From NCBI RefSeq assembly GCF_025766255.1, contig NW_026516725.1, forward strand, positions 213,959 through 277,958: a stretch of 64,000 nucleotides of DNA. The letters are read 5' to 3'. The notes beneath the pieces are model-generated. The model was not told the DNA's origin. It worked only from the letters and a program-made list of their open reading frames with translations, and made no database searches. Positions within the stretch are counted from its first letter, which is position 1; each line of letters opens with the position of its first letter. This document shows positions 24,832 through 38,393 of the stretch, one piece after another. The DNA is from Zychaea mexicana. Taxonomy: Eukaryota > Mucoromycota > Mucoromycetes > Mucorales > Lichtheimiaceae. Made by a program: the position numbers and the translations under genes.

Positions 24832-27735
24832 ACTACGCTATTTATAACAGCAGCAGCAAGCCTACTATATACACCAGTATAAACCCCACTTTTTCCAATG
24901 TTCCTCGTTATTTACGCTTTACTATTACTACTTCTACTATTACTACTGCTATTTCTGTACATAGGTCTCTGTCGCCTGATTAATACATGTCTTTTTCCAT
25001 CTTTTGTTTCACATACTGACTGCCTGTCAAACTGAGTCATCCTTGCATTATTGTATGCATTGCTTTTTACTTGGAATCTCCGTGACATCCTGTTTCTTTC
25101 AGATCAAAGCCTTCGTTTGTTGTTCCTAGTCATCCGAGTCTTAGTCATTCCAAAATAATAGTCAGCCAGTATTTCAATGATGATGATACCATCAAGCGGA
25201 TAGAAACTTTGGTGCACGTATCAACAACATCATATCATGGAAAGTCGCTGGTGCAATACATAAAAGACGAAAGTAATTGTTTTTGAATGCTTATCAAAAC
25301 AACTCCAGTAAAACATTCGCTCACATATAGCTGATACGGTAGAGAGGTCATTCAACTATATATCCATATTATTATATTAAATCCACAAAAAGATAGCAGC
25401 ATTAGTTGTTGCTGCTACTCAAACGCATGTATCATAGCAGTCAACAGCTAGTGTGCTGACATGGCAATAATAATTAGTAGCTTACATACTGATTAGAACA
25501 GCAGGTTAAGTACCACCACCTTTCTAGAATAACCTTGAATTATTGCCTTAGTAACCGGAAAGAAGATTACCGATCACCACATCTATATCAATCTAAATTA
25601 GAACTCTGTTAGGACAGGACACCAATTCTATGTTTTTGCATTTGCATGTAACGCAACTGTAGCAAGATGTGTGGCCTTGGTATGTATATAGAAAGTTTGA
25701 ATCAACTATTTAGAAAAACTGCCCACATGTATATGCTTTGCTTATACATTTATATGACAGCGCTGCTGTATGTAGATAGTATCATCAGAGGTGATAGGAA
25801 GAATAAGCTAGACCGCGCAAATAGTTAAATGGATCGCATGACCAAGATAGATTGTGCGTAAAATGAAGCTGCTGGATGCAATCACAAAATTCAATACCCG
25901 ACTGGTTAAAAGTGATCGACGCACTCGACCTTTGCCTTATTAGTCAAGGAATAGGAAGAAAATAAGGGGGGGGGCGGACAAGATGCTGGCGCAAGAAGAT
26001 TAATAAGGTGGTAGAAAAAAAGAGGTGGATGTGTTGTCACTCTTAAGAAGAAGAAAGAAAAAAGTACTATGCGCTCTAAAGAACAGGAGGCCTTATTGTG
26101 ATTGTTGGTGATACAGTCTGTTACACCGTTCATCTCTTACTCTCTCCTTGTCTCTTGGAGGAGGATGTAAGTTGCTGACAAAAGGTCGTCTTCTTCCAAA
26201 GGAGGACACAAAATAGAGATTTTTCAATCGTCAGGGCAAGAGCTTCTTGGCAATGTTCCAGAAATAATGAACTGCATGGTACTCGTATCAACGCCATATC
26301 GTTTATGACTTGAGTCAGGCTTGCTCTCCTTACATAGCAAAAGACGCACAAAAAAAAAGCTTAATAAGAGTACCGTCATCCACATACACGCCAGTGCTTC
26401 GTTGTCCTGGCAACTGTATCCTGTGGACATCGACCCGTCACTTGGAAGAACAAAGAAGTAAACATTTCACTCAATTAAGAGGGAAAGGGTAAAGTCTCTC
26501 TTTCTCTTCTTTACAATCAATGATTGTTTTCTCTCTCTTTCTTCTTTTTTTTTTTTGGGAGTATTTCCAAATCTTTTTTTGCTCGGGGTTTGTTAGCCAG
26601 CGATTCAGAAATCATCCACTGAGCGGAAACTGGCGAAAAAACTCATAAAAAATTGAAGAGAGCGACTATTTTTTTTTGTTTTCCTTCTGGTTCAGTACAC
26701 TTTGACCTTAACGTCTTCCCCCCCTTCTTCTCTTCACCCTTCTCGCAAAACGGAAACAACAAGGTGTTACTGATTAGGAGCCTTTCTCACACACCCTTTT
26801 TTTTTGAGAGAGTGAAAAAAGAAGAACGGCATCATTGCAATTCACACCAGTTGACTTTGGTACGTACGGATGGAGAGATGCGTGAGAGGGTTTGTGTGTA
26901 TATGTGTGTGGAGGGATGAGTGTGACGAGAGGGGAGAAGGAATCATGATGACATACATGGAAGGTGGTGATCGCGCGCGTTTTTTTATTTTTGGATAAAC
27001 AGGTGTGGTCTTGATCAAACCTTCCAATTGGCGGGTGGGTGAGGTGAAGGGCGGGGGGGGGGTTATAGAGTGGTGAAAGAGAAGAGAAGAGGGAATGCGA
27101 AGCAAAAGAGAGATCGTAACAAGAGAGGGCGGGCCCTGGAATGCAAGTGGCATAAGAAGAGAAAGAGAGGTGGTTTTTTTGACTTTCTGCTGTCGCTCAT
27201 GGGGGATGCAGAGCAAGAAAGCGGAGCGGAGCATTGGTGGGGCAGGGGTGGTGGAACATGAAGACAGAAGAAGAAGAAGAGAAAGTCGAATGGTGTTCAT
27301 TCGAGAATGGGAGTGGCATGTGTGTGCCCCAAATCAACAACGACAAAAAAAAAAAAAACATCGCTGACATGTTATTTTTTCTTTTATTTTGGGTCTATTA
27401 TAGAGGAAACCGTTTTATTCCCGCAACCAGCGTAAGAGCTGCCCCTCTTTGGTCCTCCTCCACCCACCCCCTTGTGCGCGCGCCTCTTACGAAAAAAAAT
27501 AAACCAGAAACAGCATCGAAGGCCAACAAGTGAAAAAGAACTGCGGGCCGGCTCTCTCGTTTTCCAATTTATATACACAACACAAACACGGCAACTGCAA
27601 GCCTTTCTATTCTTGTGATAAGCACTGAACGGGCATATACATTGCTCTCAGTACAGCCAACACAGAGCATTTCTCCAATACGAAAAAACGCCCACTCCCA
27701 TTTTCTATCGTTTTCCTCGCATCAATCAAGTAACT
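24832..27735. other. Intergenic DNA upstream of the CHD gene
   Basis: No gene supported. The last kilobase (26.65-27.73 kb) is rich in purine/pyrimidine tracts (poly-G near 27052-27062, poly-A near 27346-27359, CT-rich blocks) and probably holds the CHD promoter and 5' leader. A 152-codon minus frame at 26.8-27.3 kb is low-complexity Ser/Leu/Pro and reads as an artefact of these tracts. Confidence 0.4.
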
Positions 27736-30700
27736 ATGGCCCATCCACAAGACATGTATCAAAAGTTCGTGCCGTCGCCTGGTTACCAAATGACAGGCAC
27801 TGACCAACAAGCGCCAATGCAACAACAACAGCAACAGATGCCGCAACAGCAACATCCAGGTCTTGGAAACATGCAACCTGGCTACTCGCCTGTCGATGCT
27901 TCTGGATATCCAATCCAAATGTATCATCCACAAGCATATCCACAGCAACAGCAGCAACAGCAACAACCCCATCCTCAGCAGGCATCGCCCCACATGAACT
28001 ATGGCAGCGGCGGCGGCGTCCCTCCACAGGGTATGGGCTACATTTCAAACCAGCAGCAGCAGTTCCAGTCACCGCCCAGTCATATCCAATATCAAAGACC
28101 ACCCACACCTACACAGCAGCAGCAGCATGGATATCCTGCAGCTGCAATGAACCATCCTGGTATGATGTACAATAATCCTGCTGCCATGATGTCGCCACAA
28201 GGCATGCCATCAGCACCACAGGGGATGCCACCACAGGGAATGCGTCCAATGGGTGCAGGAACACCACCATCAGCAGCAGCAGCAGGCAATCCACAGTTCA
28301 TTAATACCTTTTCTCGACCTTCAAATGGTTATCATCCAATGGCTACCGCTGGTGGTGGTGGTGGTGGTGGTGGTGCTGGCGGTGGGCCTATGCCAATGAA
28401 TGCCTATCCTCCTCAACACATCCCACAACAGCAATCCCTTCCTCCCCAACAACAACGACAATTCATTCCAGCACAAAACGTCCCTCAACAACATCAATTC
28501 CAAATTTCACAACAGCAACAATACCACCATCAACAACAATTGTACCAACAACAACAGCAGCAACGTCAACAACAACCAAGAGCAGCAGCAGCAGCCAGAC
28601 CCAAACGTCCAACGCGAAATGTGAAAAAGAAGGTCACGTATGACGAATCATCCGACGACGAAGAGGAGGATTTGGCCTTTCTGGAAGAGGAATCTGAACA
28701 ATCGGAAGAAAGCGAGTTTGAGGATGACGAGCCTGTTGTCAGTTTGAAAAAGAAGGGAAAGAAGGGTCCACAAGCGACGAATGCGACCATTGAACCAGAA
28801 GAAGTTGTTGTTATTCCTATTGGAACAAAGGTAAAATGGAAAAATAAAAGACATGTGTTGTACGTTTTTTAGGGGGTTCTAATAATTGAGGTTTCTATTT
28901 AGGTGTTTGAGAAAATCCTAGATTATCGTCAGAATGAGGAAACGGATCAAGATGAATTGTTGGTTAAATACAAGGTAATTGGCGCTGGTTGGGGAGAGGG
29001 AATAAAAAACGTGGGATTGAATTTGAAGTTGGGGTTCTGATATGTTTATTTGCTGTGTATAGAACATGAGTTTCCATCACGTGGAATGGGTTCCTCTGAA
29101 ACGCATTGAAGGCGAGCATCTAGGCAAGCATCGTGTCAAGAAGTTCTTGCAAAAGTGGAATCAAGATGGCCAACGTGGCGAAGACTTTAGAGATCATTTG
29201 AAGGTGAGTATCCGTGCTATTGTAAGTGTACCTAACGAGGTTAATAACCGATTTTTTTTTTTGGATAGGTGGACCGTGTCATTGATGAGGGTGAGTTGCA
29301 AGACCCGGCTTCAGGAGAAACCAAAATCTTCTTCCTTGTCAAATGGAACGGTCTTTTCTATGATGCCAGTACTTGGGAAACAGAAGAGGATTTGCGAAAG
29401 GTAAAAGTGAAAATCAAAAAAAGGGATAAGCAAGTTTACATGTATTTTCAAAATGAAGGCTGAAACAAAAAGGACATTTGCTTTTTTTTTTTTTTTTTTG
29501 AATAGATCGATGCTCTCAAAATCGACGAGTTCCATCAAAGACGTCAAATCCCGCAAGAAAAACTAGCCAATTCACCACCACGTCCTACGCCCATGACACC
29601 ATTCCAACACTATGATCAGTCGCCCGATTATCGCTACACCAACGAGCTTCGATCATACCAGTTGGAGGGTCTAAACTGGCTACGCTTCTGTTACCACAAC
29701 TATCGCTCATGTATCTTGGCCGATGAAATGGGCCTTGGCAAGACCGTACAGTCTGTTGCGCTCCTCAATGACATTTACTACACTTTGGGCATTCGTGGTC
29801 CATTCTTGATTGTTGCACCATTATCAAGTAAGTTTTTCAGCCTTTAATGTTTGTTAGAACGCTTGAGGGGGAGGTAATGTCATGGATTGACTTTTTTTTT
29901 TTCTTTACGTTCTAGCTGTGCCTCATTGGATTCGTGCATTCAATGCATGGACTGAGCTCAACGTGATCGACTTCCGTGGTAGCAATCATGCACGCAGCTT
30001 GATTGTTGAGACGGAGTTTTACTATAAGGATATGCAAGGCGCCATCATCCCCAACCGATACAAGTTTGATGTCCTTGTTACGACTTATGAAATGGTAATC
30101 ATTGTCCAGAAAATGATGGATGGGGATAAAAGGAGAGGCGATGGTATTAAGCTCTTTCCAAATCTGGAAATTTCAATTTAGGCTTCCGCTGGTGCATCAT
30201 TGCTACGTGAAGTTCAATGGAAGGCAGGCGTGTTTGATGAAGCCCATCGATTGAAGAACAAGGTAGGTGTTTTCTATATGGGAAGAATCTTGCATGAATT
30301 TCCTTGTGGAACGTAATACTAAAAGGATAAGCATGAATCTTTTTTTACACGCACAGCAATCTAAAGTATTGGAAATCCTCAAAACCTTTTACATTGAGCA
30401 CAAGCTTCTGTTGACGGGTACACCACTGCAAAACAACCTCGACGAACTCTACAGTTTGCTCAACTTTATGCAACCCGAAGTCTTCAAGTATGTGATAACG
30501 AGACGGATATCGTTTGTACACGTTCAACTAACCAAACATGTGTCTCTCCTTTACTACCTTGATAGTGATGAGCGACTCTTCTTTGCAGAATTCGGAACAC
30601 TGCAAACGGCTGCTCAAGTCGAACGTCTGCAGGCATTATTGAAACCAATCATGTTGCGACGTTTCAAGGAAGATGTTGAAAAGACAATTCCTGTCAAGGA

Positions 30701-33700
30701 AGAAACTGTGATCGAAGTCGAACTGACCAACCCTCAAAAGAAGTGGTACCGAGCGATTCTGGAAAAGAACTTTAGTTTCTTGAAGAAGAATGCCAAGAGT
30801 AAGTTTTACTATTTTAAAGAGAATAGTGGACCTTCCCCTCCCCGCTAAAGTTGTGAAATGTTCTACTAGCCAACAAGGAAATGCCACACTTGCGCAACAT
30901 CATGATGCAGTTACGCAAGTGCTGTATTCATCCGTATCTTTTGGAAGGTGCCGAAGAAGTGATCCTGTCTGAATGTCATGCAAGTGTTCCTCGGGAACAA
31001 TTCAACTGCTTGGTCCAATCTTCTGGTAAACTGGTAAGTCGAGCCCTCACCCCCTTGAGGAGTCTTGTGATGTACTAAGGATGTTTGTTGCACAGGTGCT
31101 GATCGACAAGCTTTTGAGAAAGCTGATCAAAGGCAACCACAAGGTTCTGATTTTCTCCCAGTTTACAAGGTAAGATACAGATCTGTTCTGGGTGTTTTTG
31201 GAGGGATTGTACTCTAAATCTGGTTCTTTTTTATTTTGTTTCTTTAAAAGCTGTCTCGATATTTTGGCAGACTATTTACGTGGTCGCAGCTACGCTTACG
31301 AGCGGATCGATGGTAGTGTTCCTGGTGATCAACGTCAAGCAGCCATTGATCGTTTCACTACCCTTCCGATCCAAGAGTCATTCGTGTTCTTGTTGTGTAC
31401 CAGAGCTGGTGGTGTTGGTATCAACTTGACTGTAAGTAGTTTTATTTGCTTTCCAGGTTTTATGTTGGTGTTGTTTTTTGCACGAAAAGATATCTAATGC
31501 TTTAAACGACGACAATGTACATTACTATAGGCTGCCGATACGTGTATCATTTTCGACAGCGATTGGAACCCTCAAAACGATTTGCAAGCCCAAGCGCGTT
31601 GCCATCGTATCGGTCAAACAAAACCTGTTCAGATCTATCGTCTTATTTGCCGCAACACATATGAAAAAGACATGTTTGATCGTGCCGGTATCAAGTTGGG
31701 TCTCGACAAGGCTGTAATGCAACGATCCGGCGTCGCTACTACCGATGATAGCGCTGGCGGCTCGAGCAAGAACGAACTGTCCAAGAAGGAAATTGAAGAC
31801 TTGTTGAAGAAGGGTGCTTATGGTGCTATGCTCGATGATGAGGCCAGGTACGAGTGAATATATATATATATATATATATATATCTCGGAATGAACTATGT
31901 TTATTTACCTCTTTCTTTTTTCATTTTGTCTTTTGGACGGAAAAATTCACTAGTACCAAATTCTGTGAAGAAGATATTGATCAGATTCTCGAGCGACGTA
32001 CTACCGTTATCCGCCACGAAGGCAATGAAAAGGGTTCCGTTTTTTCAAAGGCTACATTCTCTGCCACCGAAGACAGCGTGAGTGTCGAAATTGACGATCC
32101 CGACTTTTGGGAAAAGTGGGCAGCAAAAGCAAACATTGATGCTGCAGAGGAAGTCGACGAGAACAATCTTATTGTGTACGAACCTCGACGAAGACGTACC
32201 GTTCAACGCTTTGGTAGCCGTCCTATCGATGGCTCGTACTCATCCAACGACAATGCCGAAGATTCAGATGCGTACGAAGAGGAGCAGGAAAAGACGCGAA
32301 AGAAGGACCAAACGCGGGCATGGAGCTTATCGGAAAAGACCAAATACGAGCGCAAGCTCATGATTTATGGCTACGGTCGTTGGGATTTGATGAAGCCCCA
32401 TTTCCCGCGTCGATCTGAGAAGGATCTGAAATCAGTCACGCGTGCCTTGATGCGCAAGGTTGTGCCTACCATCGAACCCAACAACGAAGAGGATCGCAAG
32501 CTGGTGGACGATATCGACCAGATTCTGGAATCCGATTGTCGAGACGAAGTCCGTGGTGATCGCACGGTTCCATATTCGGGTGCTACCAAAAAGCAAATCA
32601 CCGAGTTTCGGTCATTCCTTGATCAAGCTCCGGCTGAGTACGTTGAACATATCGAGCGTAAAGGTCGTAACTTTTTGTTACGTATCCAAATGCTGTATTT
32701 GATCCGCGATAAGATTGTGCCTAAACGTTGGGAGGATGCCAAGGAGTTGACAATTCCCAAGGTTACTGGCTCTGCTCCTGCTCCATGGTGGGGTGATGAT
32801 GAGGACCGTGATCTCCTGCTCGGGATCTGTAAGCATGGTTACCAACAGTACCTTGCTATGCGCAATGACTCGGAGTTCTGTTTCTATGGCCGCAAATACG
32901 ACGATAGTCGTGCTGGTTCACTTGAGGATGAGGATTCGGCTCCTATCAGCAACGGCAAGAAGGAGGAAGCGACGCCTGAAGTTGAAGAGAAGGAAGACGA
33001 GGATGATGAACGACAGGTAAGAAATCAATCAATTTCATGAGACATTGCATGTACCCTAACATTTCTTTCTATAAGGTCTATGTCTGGCCTTCCAAAGCTG
33101 ATATTGGTATGCGCTTGCGCCGTATCATTGCTGCCTTCCTCCGTGAACAGGCCAACGATGCCAGAAAGCGCAAGGTCCAAGAAAAAGAGCAAAAGAAGGA
33201 ACGTGACCGCAAGTCCAGAGCCAAGGAACGTGAATCGCGACAGGCACAAAGAGCGCGTGCCAAGCAGCAAGAAATCTCGAATCGATGGACGAAAAAGAAC
33301 AAGGCCGACTTTTTGCGTACCATCTTGTCTTTTGGTCTCGAAACGCATCCAGACGAAACCGATGTACAATGGGGTCGTTTCAAGGAAATTGCTGGGCTAG
33401 AGAAAAAGACGGACGAGTCGTTGGATCTGTACCTGCAAAAGTTCTTGGCGTCGTGTGAGGAGACGCTGAAACGGCCAAAGCCGGAGCAAGAGAATCAGAA
33501 AGCAACGGGTAACCATGACGATGACAACGGCACCGGTGGTGCCAGCGTCAAGGCTGAAGAAGATTCTGCCTCCCCTGAACCATCGCAACAGGTCAAGTCT
33601 TTACAAGCAGCTCAAGATAACAACAACAATTTGACAAGCCGTGATTCGAGTGTCGAGCCTCCACAGTCTCCTCCGCCAGCGCAGGATGACAAGCATGCTG

Positions 33701-34791
33701 GTGAACGCGAAGAGCTTGGTGATGCAGACTTGGTGCCTTATGACAAGGCTCGACGTGCACTGAAGCGTATAGAACAAATGAAGACGATCCGTGAAAAGGT
33801 GATGGTTAACCCTGAGCTTGATTCGCTCTTGGCAAATGCTCGCAAGACGTCAGGATTGCCAAAGTAAGTTATTTTTTGTCACGATAGCTATTATCAGTAG
33901 TTGTTTCCAGCAAAAAAGAACAACAAGGTGGTTAACCTTGTTTTTTTCTTTGTGTTGGTCTTTTATAGCTGGTGGGAAGTGCCGCGCCATGACAAGGGTC
34001 TCCTTCAAGGCATTTGCACGCACGGCATTGGTCGCCACGACTTGTTGATCAACGACCCAGAACTTCCATTTTACGACAGCAAGCAAAAGATCATGGAACA
34101 GGACGGTGACATTGGCGTAGGCGAAAATACAGATACTGTCATGGACAAGCTGCAGTGGCCCAAAGATCTAGTCATTGCACGACGTATTGATGCATTATGC
34201 GACCTTGTTCTTAACCCGAAATCGCACTCAAAACGATTCAAGGGTGGCCGTAAGCGCAAGGCTCGATTAATATTACCAGCAGGGTCAGGAGGAGGAGGAG
34301 GAGCTGAAATGCCAAAGCGATCCTTGAAAGGAGGCAATAACACGACGAACTCCAAATTAAAACTGACTGTCAAGGAGCCAGAAGAAAGCAGTAGTAAGGA
34401 CACGGGTTACAATAGCAACGACTTGTCTTCTGGTTTGGATTACAGCGACGATAGCGGTGAAGATACGGATACGATTCTGGAAGAAGCAACACAACGGATG
34501 CGCAAGCGTTACAAGGGAAACAATGATCATTCTGAACAACAGCAACCATCATCATCAATAGCACCAGCACCAGCACCAGCATCATCATCATCATCACCAC
34601 CACTACCGAAGCCGCCACAATCATCATCGTCATCACAGCGTCAAGTAGCTTCCTCCGAGTCTTCTGACGAGAAGCATTCTGTGGTCCCTGAAGCCGATAT
34701 TATATCCGCTGCAGATGATGATGATGACTACTCGACTGATTCTGATGACCAAGACGAAGATGTACACATGCGCGATAATGATGAATTTTAA
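27736..34791 (+). CDS. CHD6-9/Kismet-type chromodomain helicase (chromatin remodeller)
   Basis: Nuclear SNF2-family ATPase that slides nucleosomes. Sixteen exons: 27736-28830, 28903-28974, 29063-29203, 29269-29400, 29506-29827, 29916-30094, 30182-30262, 30357-30487, 30566-30798, 30870-31033, 31096-31169, 31251-31431, 31531-31847, 31954-33016, 33076-33863 and 33969-34791; all phases close, giving 1931 residues. Domains: Gln/Pro/Gly-rich N-terminus (1-300), basic then acidic linker, tandem chromodomains (about 366-480), Walker A DEMGLGKT (553-560), DEAH (666-669), QARCHRIGQ motif VI, then [21 protein letters not shown] and [13 protein letters not shown], which are subfamily III hallmarks. Repeated [19 protein letters not shown] and [19 protein letters not shown] blocks plus [15 protein letters not shown] match the CHD7/8 C-terminal layout. 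No BRK domain seen. A Ser/Pro/acidic tail ends the protein. Confidence 0.93.
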
Positions 34792-35062
34792 AGAGACAAC
34801 ACACCCACACACACACACACACACACCCATTGTATCATAGACGACAACTTTTCCAATTGAAACCTTGAAATATAACCCTTTCCCTCCCTCATCCCTTTCT
34901 TCCCTCAAACCTAACCCATACACACACACACACGACTTTTTCCTTATAGTAGCTCCACATTCTGTGCTTGTTTTGCGTTTTCCCTTCTTTTTCTTTTATA
35001 TTTTTCCAAATTATACATATATAAATTTCTCTTTTTCTTTTCTAACAAAAAAAAAAAAAAAA

Positions 35063-37256
35063 CTACAGGACGTAGCGATAATCTGGATGTCTATCGCCAA
35101 CAAGTTCTCCTCCACCATACTGTGCCAACTGCAACTCCTTTTCGTCTCTCGAAAGCTTTTCCCGTCTTGCATTTTCTCTTGCCAGTCCAAACCGCAAGAC
35201 CAAAACAGCCACCAATTGTGCCGCGACACACGCACACACAATAGTATTTCCATTCTTGTATTCTGGAGGATCATAATAGATCTGACCGCCAATGATGCCA
35301 CCGGCCAACCCGATCGAAACAATGGTAGCCGAAGCAATGGCACGTCTTGTCAATCCGCCAAAGTTATTCGTGAACCAGGCCACTTTGGCAGGCACGTTGG
35401 CGTAGACGGCAGTGACAACCAAACACGAAGCAGCATAGTGTGCGGCGACACGTTCTTGAGGAACAATAATCAGTATTAGAAAGCCCACGATGCCAACGAG
35501 CTCACATCCAACCATGTGGAACGATCGTTCAAAGAAATGATCGGAACTGCGTCCCACGGAAATGGTGGCAATAAATGCCAGAAAGTAAGGAGGTGTTGTC
35601 AGGGCCTGTGCTTGTGCGTCTGTCCACTCTCCCATACCAGCAACAATTGAGGGTAGGAATAGAGTGACACCGTGCATAGAGATGGCACCCATCAAATAGA
35701 TGAAAATGTAAACGTAGAGTTTCCAGTCTTGATATACGGATGCTACCTGCGTCCAGGAAAAGGATTTGTCTTGGCTGGCACCCGCATCTTTTGTTGTAAA
35801 GGAACATTAAAAGTTACTTTCATATGAATGTCAATCGAATCATCAACAATCAGTACCTTCAGTCAAGCGCTCAATTTCCAATTGTCGCTCATCCTTGGTT
35901 AAAAATTTGGCCGTTTCTGGTTTATCTGGCAAGTACCATCCAGCGAACACGGCGATGAGAATGGACGGTGCTCCTTCAATGATAAATAACCTGTATTGTA
36001 ACCATACACGGTTTAGTTGTTGTTATCTGCATTTGTTGTTTTCTATTTACCATTGCCAAGTAGCCAGTGTGTGCGTGGGAATTTGACTTATGCTATACAG
36101 CAAATGATAGGAGTAGATGCAGCTCATTATCAGAAATGATGGCCCTGATGAAATCTTATACTATGCGTAAAATTTCTGACTTACCCGTATGCTAAAAGCC
36201 CACCAAATGCTCCTGCAAGGGATCCACATGAGAAGAATAATCCAACACGTCTTCCGTACTCTTGACGGGTGTACCACAGACTCAGCACTATTCGTTACCG
36301 TAGTGTTAAATACGCCATATCCTCGAAATCTATCTTTTAATCGACGACTTACTGTAAATCACACCGGGAAAAAAGCCTAATTGATAATCATAACGGTCAG
36401 ACATTTATTAAAACACTCTCTTCATTTGATGTTTACTTTTAACGATACGCTTATGGAGGAAAACGAAGATCATTATTATAGTTACCTGCTTCAAAGCACC
36501 CTAACAATAAGCGGCATACAACCAATCCAGCGAAATTTTTGGTAGCGGCCATGGCGGTGGCGACTGTACCCCATGCTCTATATGTATTTGGTAAAAAGAA
36601 GCTTAAAACACGCAGCAGGGATGATAACAAATGACTAAAAAAAAAGGGGGGGAAAGTATGGGGTAATACTTACACCATCAAAAAAGAAAGCCAAATTGCC
36701 GGGCGCCATCTTCGCATAATGATATTTGATGGGACCTGGAAAATAATATATCCCACGAAAAAGATGGAAAGACTCCACTGATATTGGAAATGGTTCATAC
36801 CGAGGTCGTCCTCCAGACCGCCGAGTTTTGCATTTCCGATATTGGACCTATATATACCCGTTCGTTTCATCGTCGTCGTTAGATTCAAGTATTTTGTACA
36901 TGAGAGCGGTGAGAGTTTGATAACAGTGATTATAAGTACGCACCGATCCAGAAAGCATAAGAGATACAAAATAGAGAGTAATGGAACAAGTCGCATGTCA
37001 AGTTTCCTACAACATTGTGGTATACACTCGAAAATTAGTTTCACATATTTTCATTCTGCTTTGGATGATACACATACCGTAAAAGCGCGGATTTGAGGAC
37101 TTCTGCCTCAGATGGATCAAGGACTGCTGGCTTGGTGGTGGTAGTAGTAGTAGTAGTAAGAGCAGTAGCCACAGCATTATCAAGGTTTGTTTTCTCATCT
37201 GTTTCTATAACAATACTGTCATGTTGTTGCCCTATCATATTCGTAGTGTTCGTCAT
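35063..37256 (-). CDS. MFS transporter, anion:cation symporter (DAL5/TNA1-like) family
   Basis: Plasma-membrane permease of the fungal allantoate/nicotinate-type family; carries organic anions with protons (family knowledge, substrate unknown here). Exons: 37078-37256, 36944-37006, 36674-36847, 36486-36577, 36353-36376, 36185-36287, 36051-36092, 35857-35990 and 35063-35775, giving 507 residues. Visible motifs: RLVPLLSILYLLCFLDR in TM1, SNIGNAKLGGLEDDLGM between TM1 and TM2, CRLLLGCFEAGFFPGVIY in TM4-5, YYDPPEY near the C-terminus. Soluble N-terminus contains a run of eight threonines. The start of the last exon was set at 35775 because only that acceptor keeps the frame across a T5 run. The gene is convergent with the CHD gene, with 271 bp between stops. 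Confidence 0.87.
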
Positions 37257-38393
37257 TATAATACTCTGAGATGATTATAATGAGGAAAGCGAATGAACAA
37301 GGGAGAAAAACGGAGGTGAGTAGTAGAAATTAAAGACCTCAACTTTTTCAATTAATTTTATTGCACCTGCATAAATCTTTTTTTTTTCAAGATGTTATCA
37401 ATCACTCATTTGTAATACCACTCATGTATGGATACAAAAGAGGCAAACAGCAAGAAGAGCTACAGCATCAGAGTTAAGGAGAACAAGCTCGCTGTTATCG
37501 TTGTATGCGGCATACATATTCATACACAAGTAGTAGTAGTAGAAGGAGGCATATAGCATATCACTGCACGGCCGTTAACGCTATAGATCAATGAAATGCG
37601 GGGGCCAACATCTCATGAGCAGCAGAGAGCAACAGATGCATGAAGCTGGATACAACCATTGGATGCGTTTGATACAGCTTTACTACTACATAACGGGGTT
37701 TATGCCAAATATGTTACAAATCCGAAGAGACGCACATAGTTGTCATCAGGCTGGGAAACATGTCTAAACCCGAGTCCCAGTATGTAGAAAGCAGCCCACT
37801 TTTCTCTCAAAATGCATGAGATTCTATCACGCAAGATAAAACCCCCTCCCTTTTACCTTTCTTCCATTTTAGTGCTTTTGTTTACACATTCGACCTTTTG
37901 GATCAAAGAAGCTCCCAAGGTGCAACCTTTTGCAGCTGACGATACATGTATATTAGTGTGCATAACCAGCTGCAACGACAACAACAACGGCGTACATAAC
38001 AAAGTTATGCACATATTGTCATGTAAAAACGCATTTTTCTTATGCATCACAAAGAAACTTCCAGGCGCCACCTAAGCTTGACTCACTCTAGCTTTTTCGA
38101 TTTCGACGGTGCCACTCGAAGAGAAATCATGTACTTTGTACACAGACTGATGCTACTGCTGCAATATAATTAGCTTCAACTGACAGTCAATTCAGCGATG
38201 TACACTAGTTTGAACTTTTTCCCACCCCCTCCTTAAACCCATTGTTGCATGGAACAGCCCAGCATTCTATCTGTAAACAAAGCAGGTGTTTACATATGTC
38301 TTCCCAGCCATTCGACCATCAATAAGTTTTCTTATATGTATATAAAATTTGCAGAAAAAAAAGTTCTTTGCTGTACCATAGCCCACTCTAATA
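37257..38393. other. Intergenic DNA between MFS promoter and NPL4 3' end
   Basis: 1.1 kb without a supported gene. Contains short (AGT)n repeats (near 37530) and A/T-rich DNA. The MFS promoter should be at the left end. Confidence 0.4.

Noticed and set aside
26842..27300. 152-codon Ser/Leu/Pro frame upstream of the CHD gene
   Set aside because: Low-complexity translation of purine/pyrimidine tracts in the presumed CHD promoter.
27736..34791. First reading of the helicase as CHD1
   Set aside because: The C-terminal blocks ([16 protein letters not shown], paired WW/GICx[12 protein letters not shown]) fit CHD6-9 and not CHD1.
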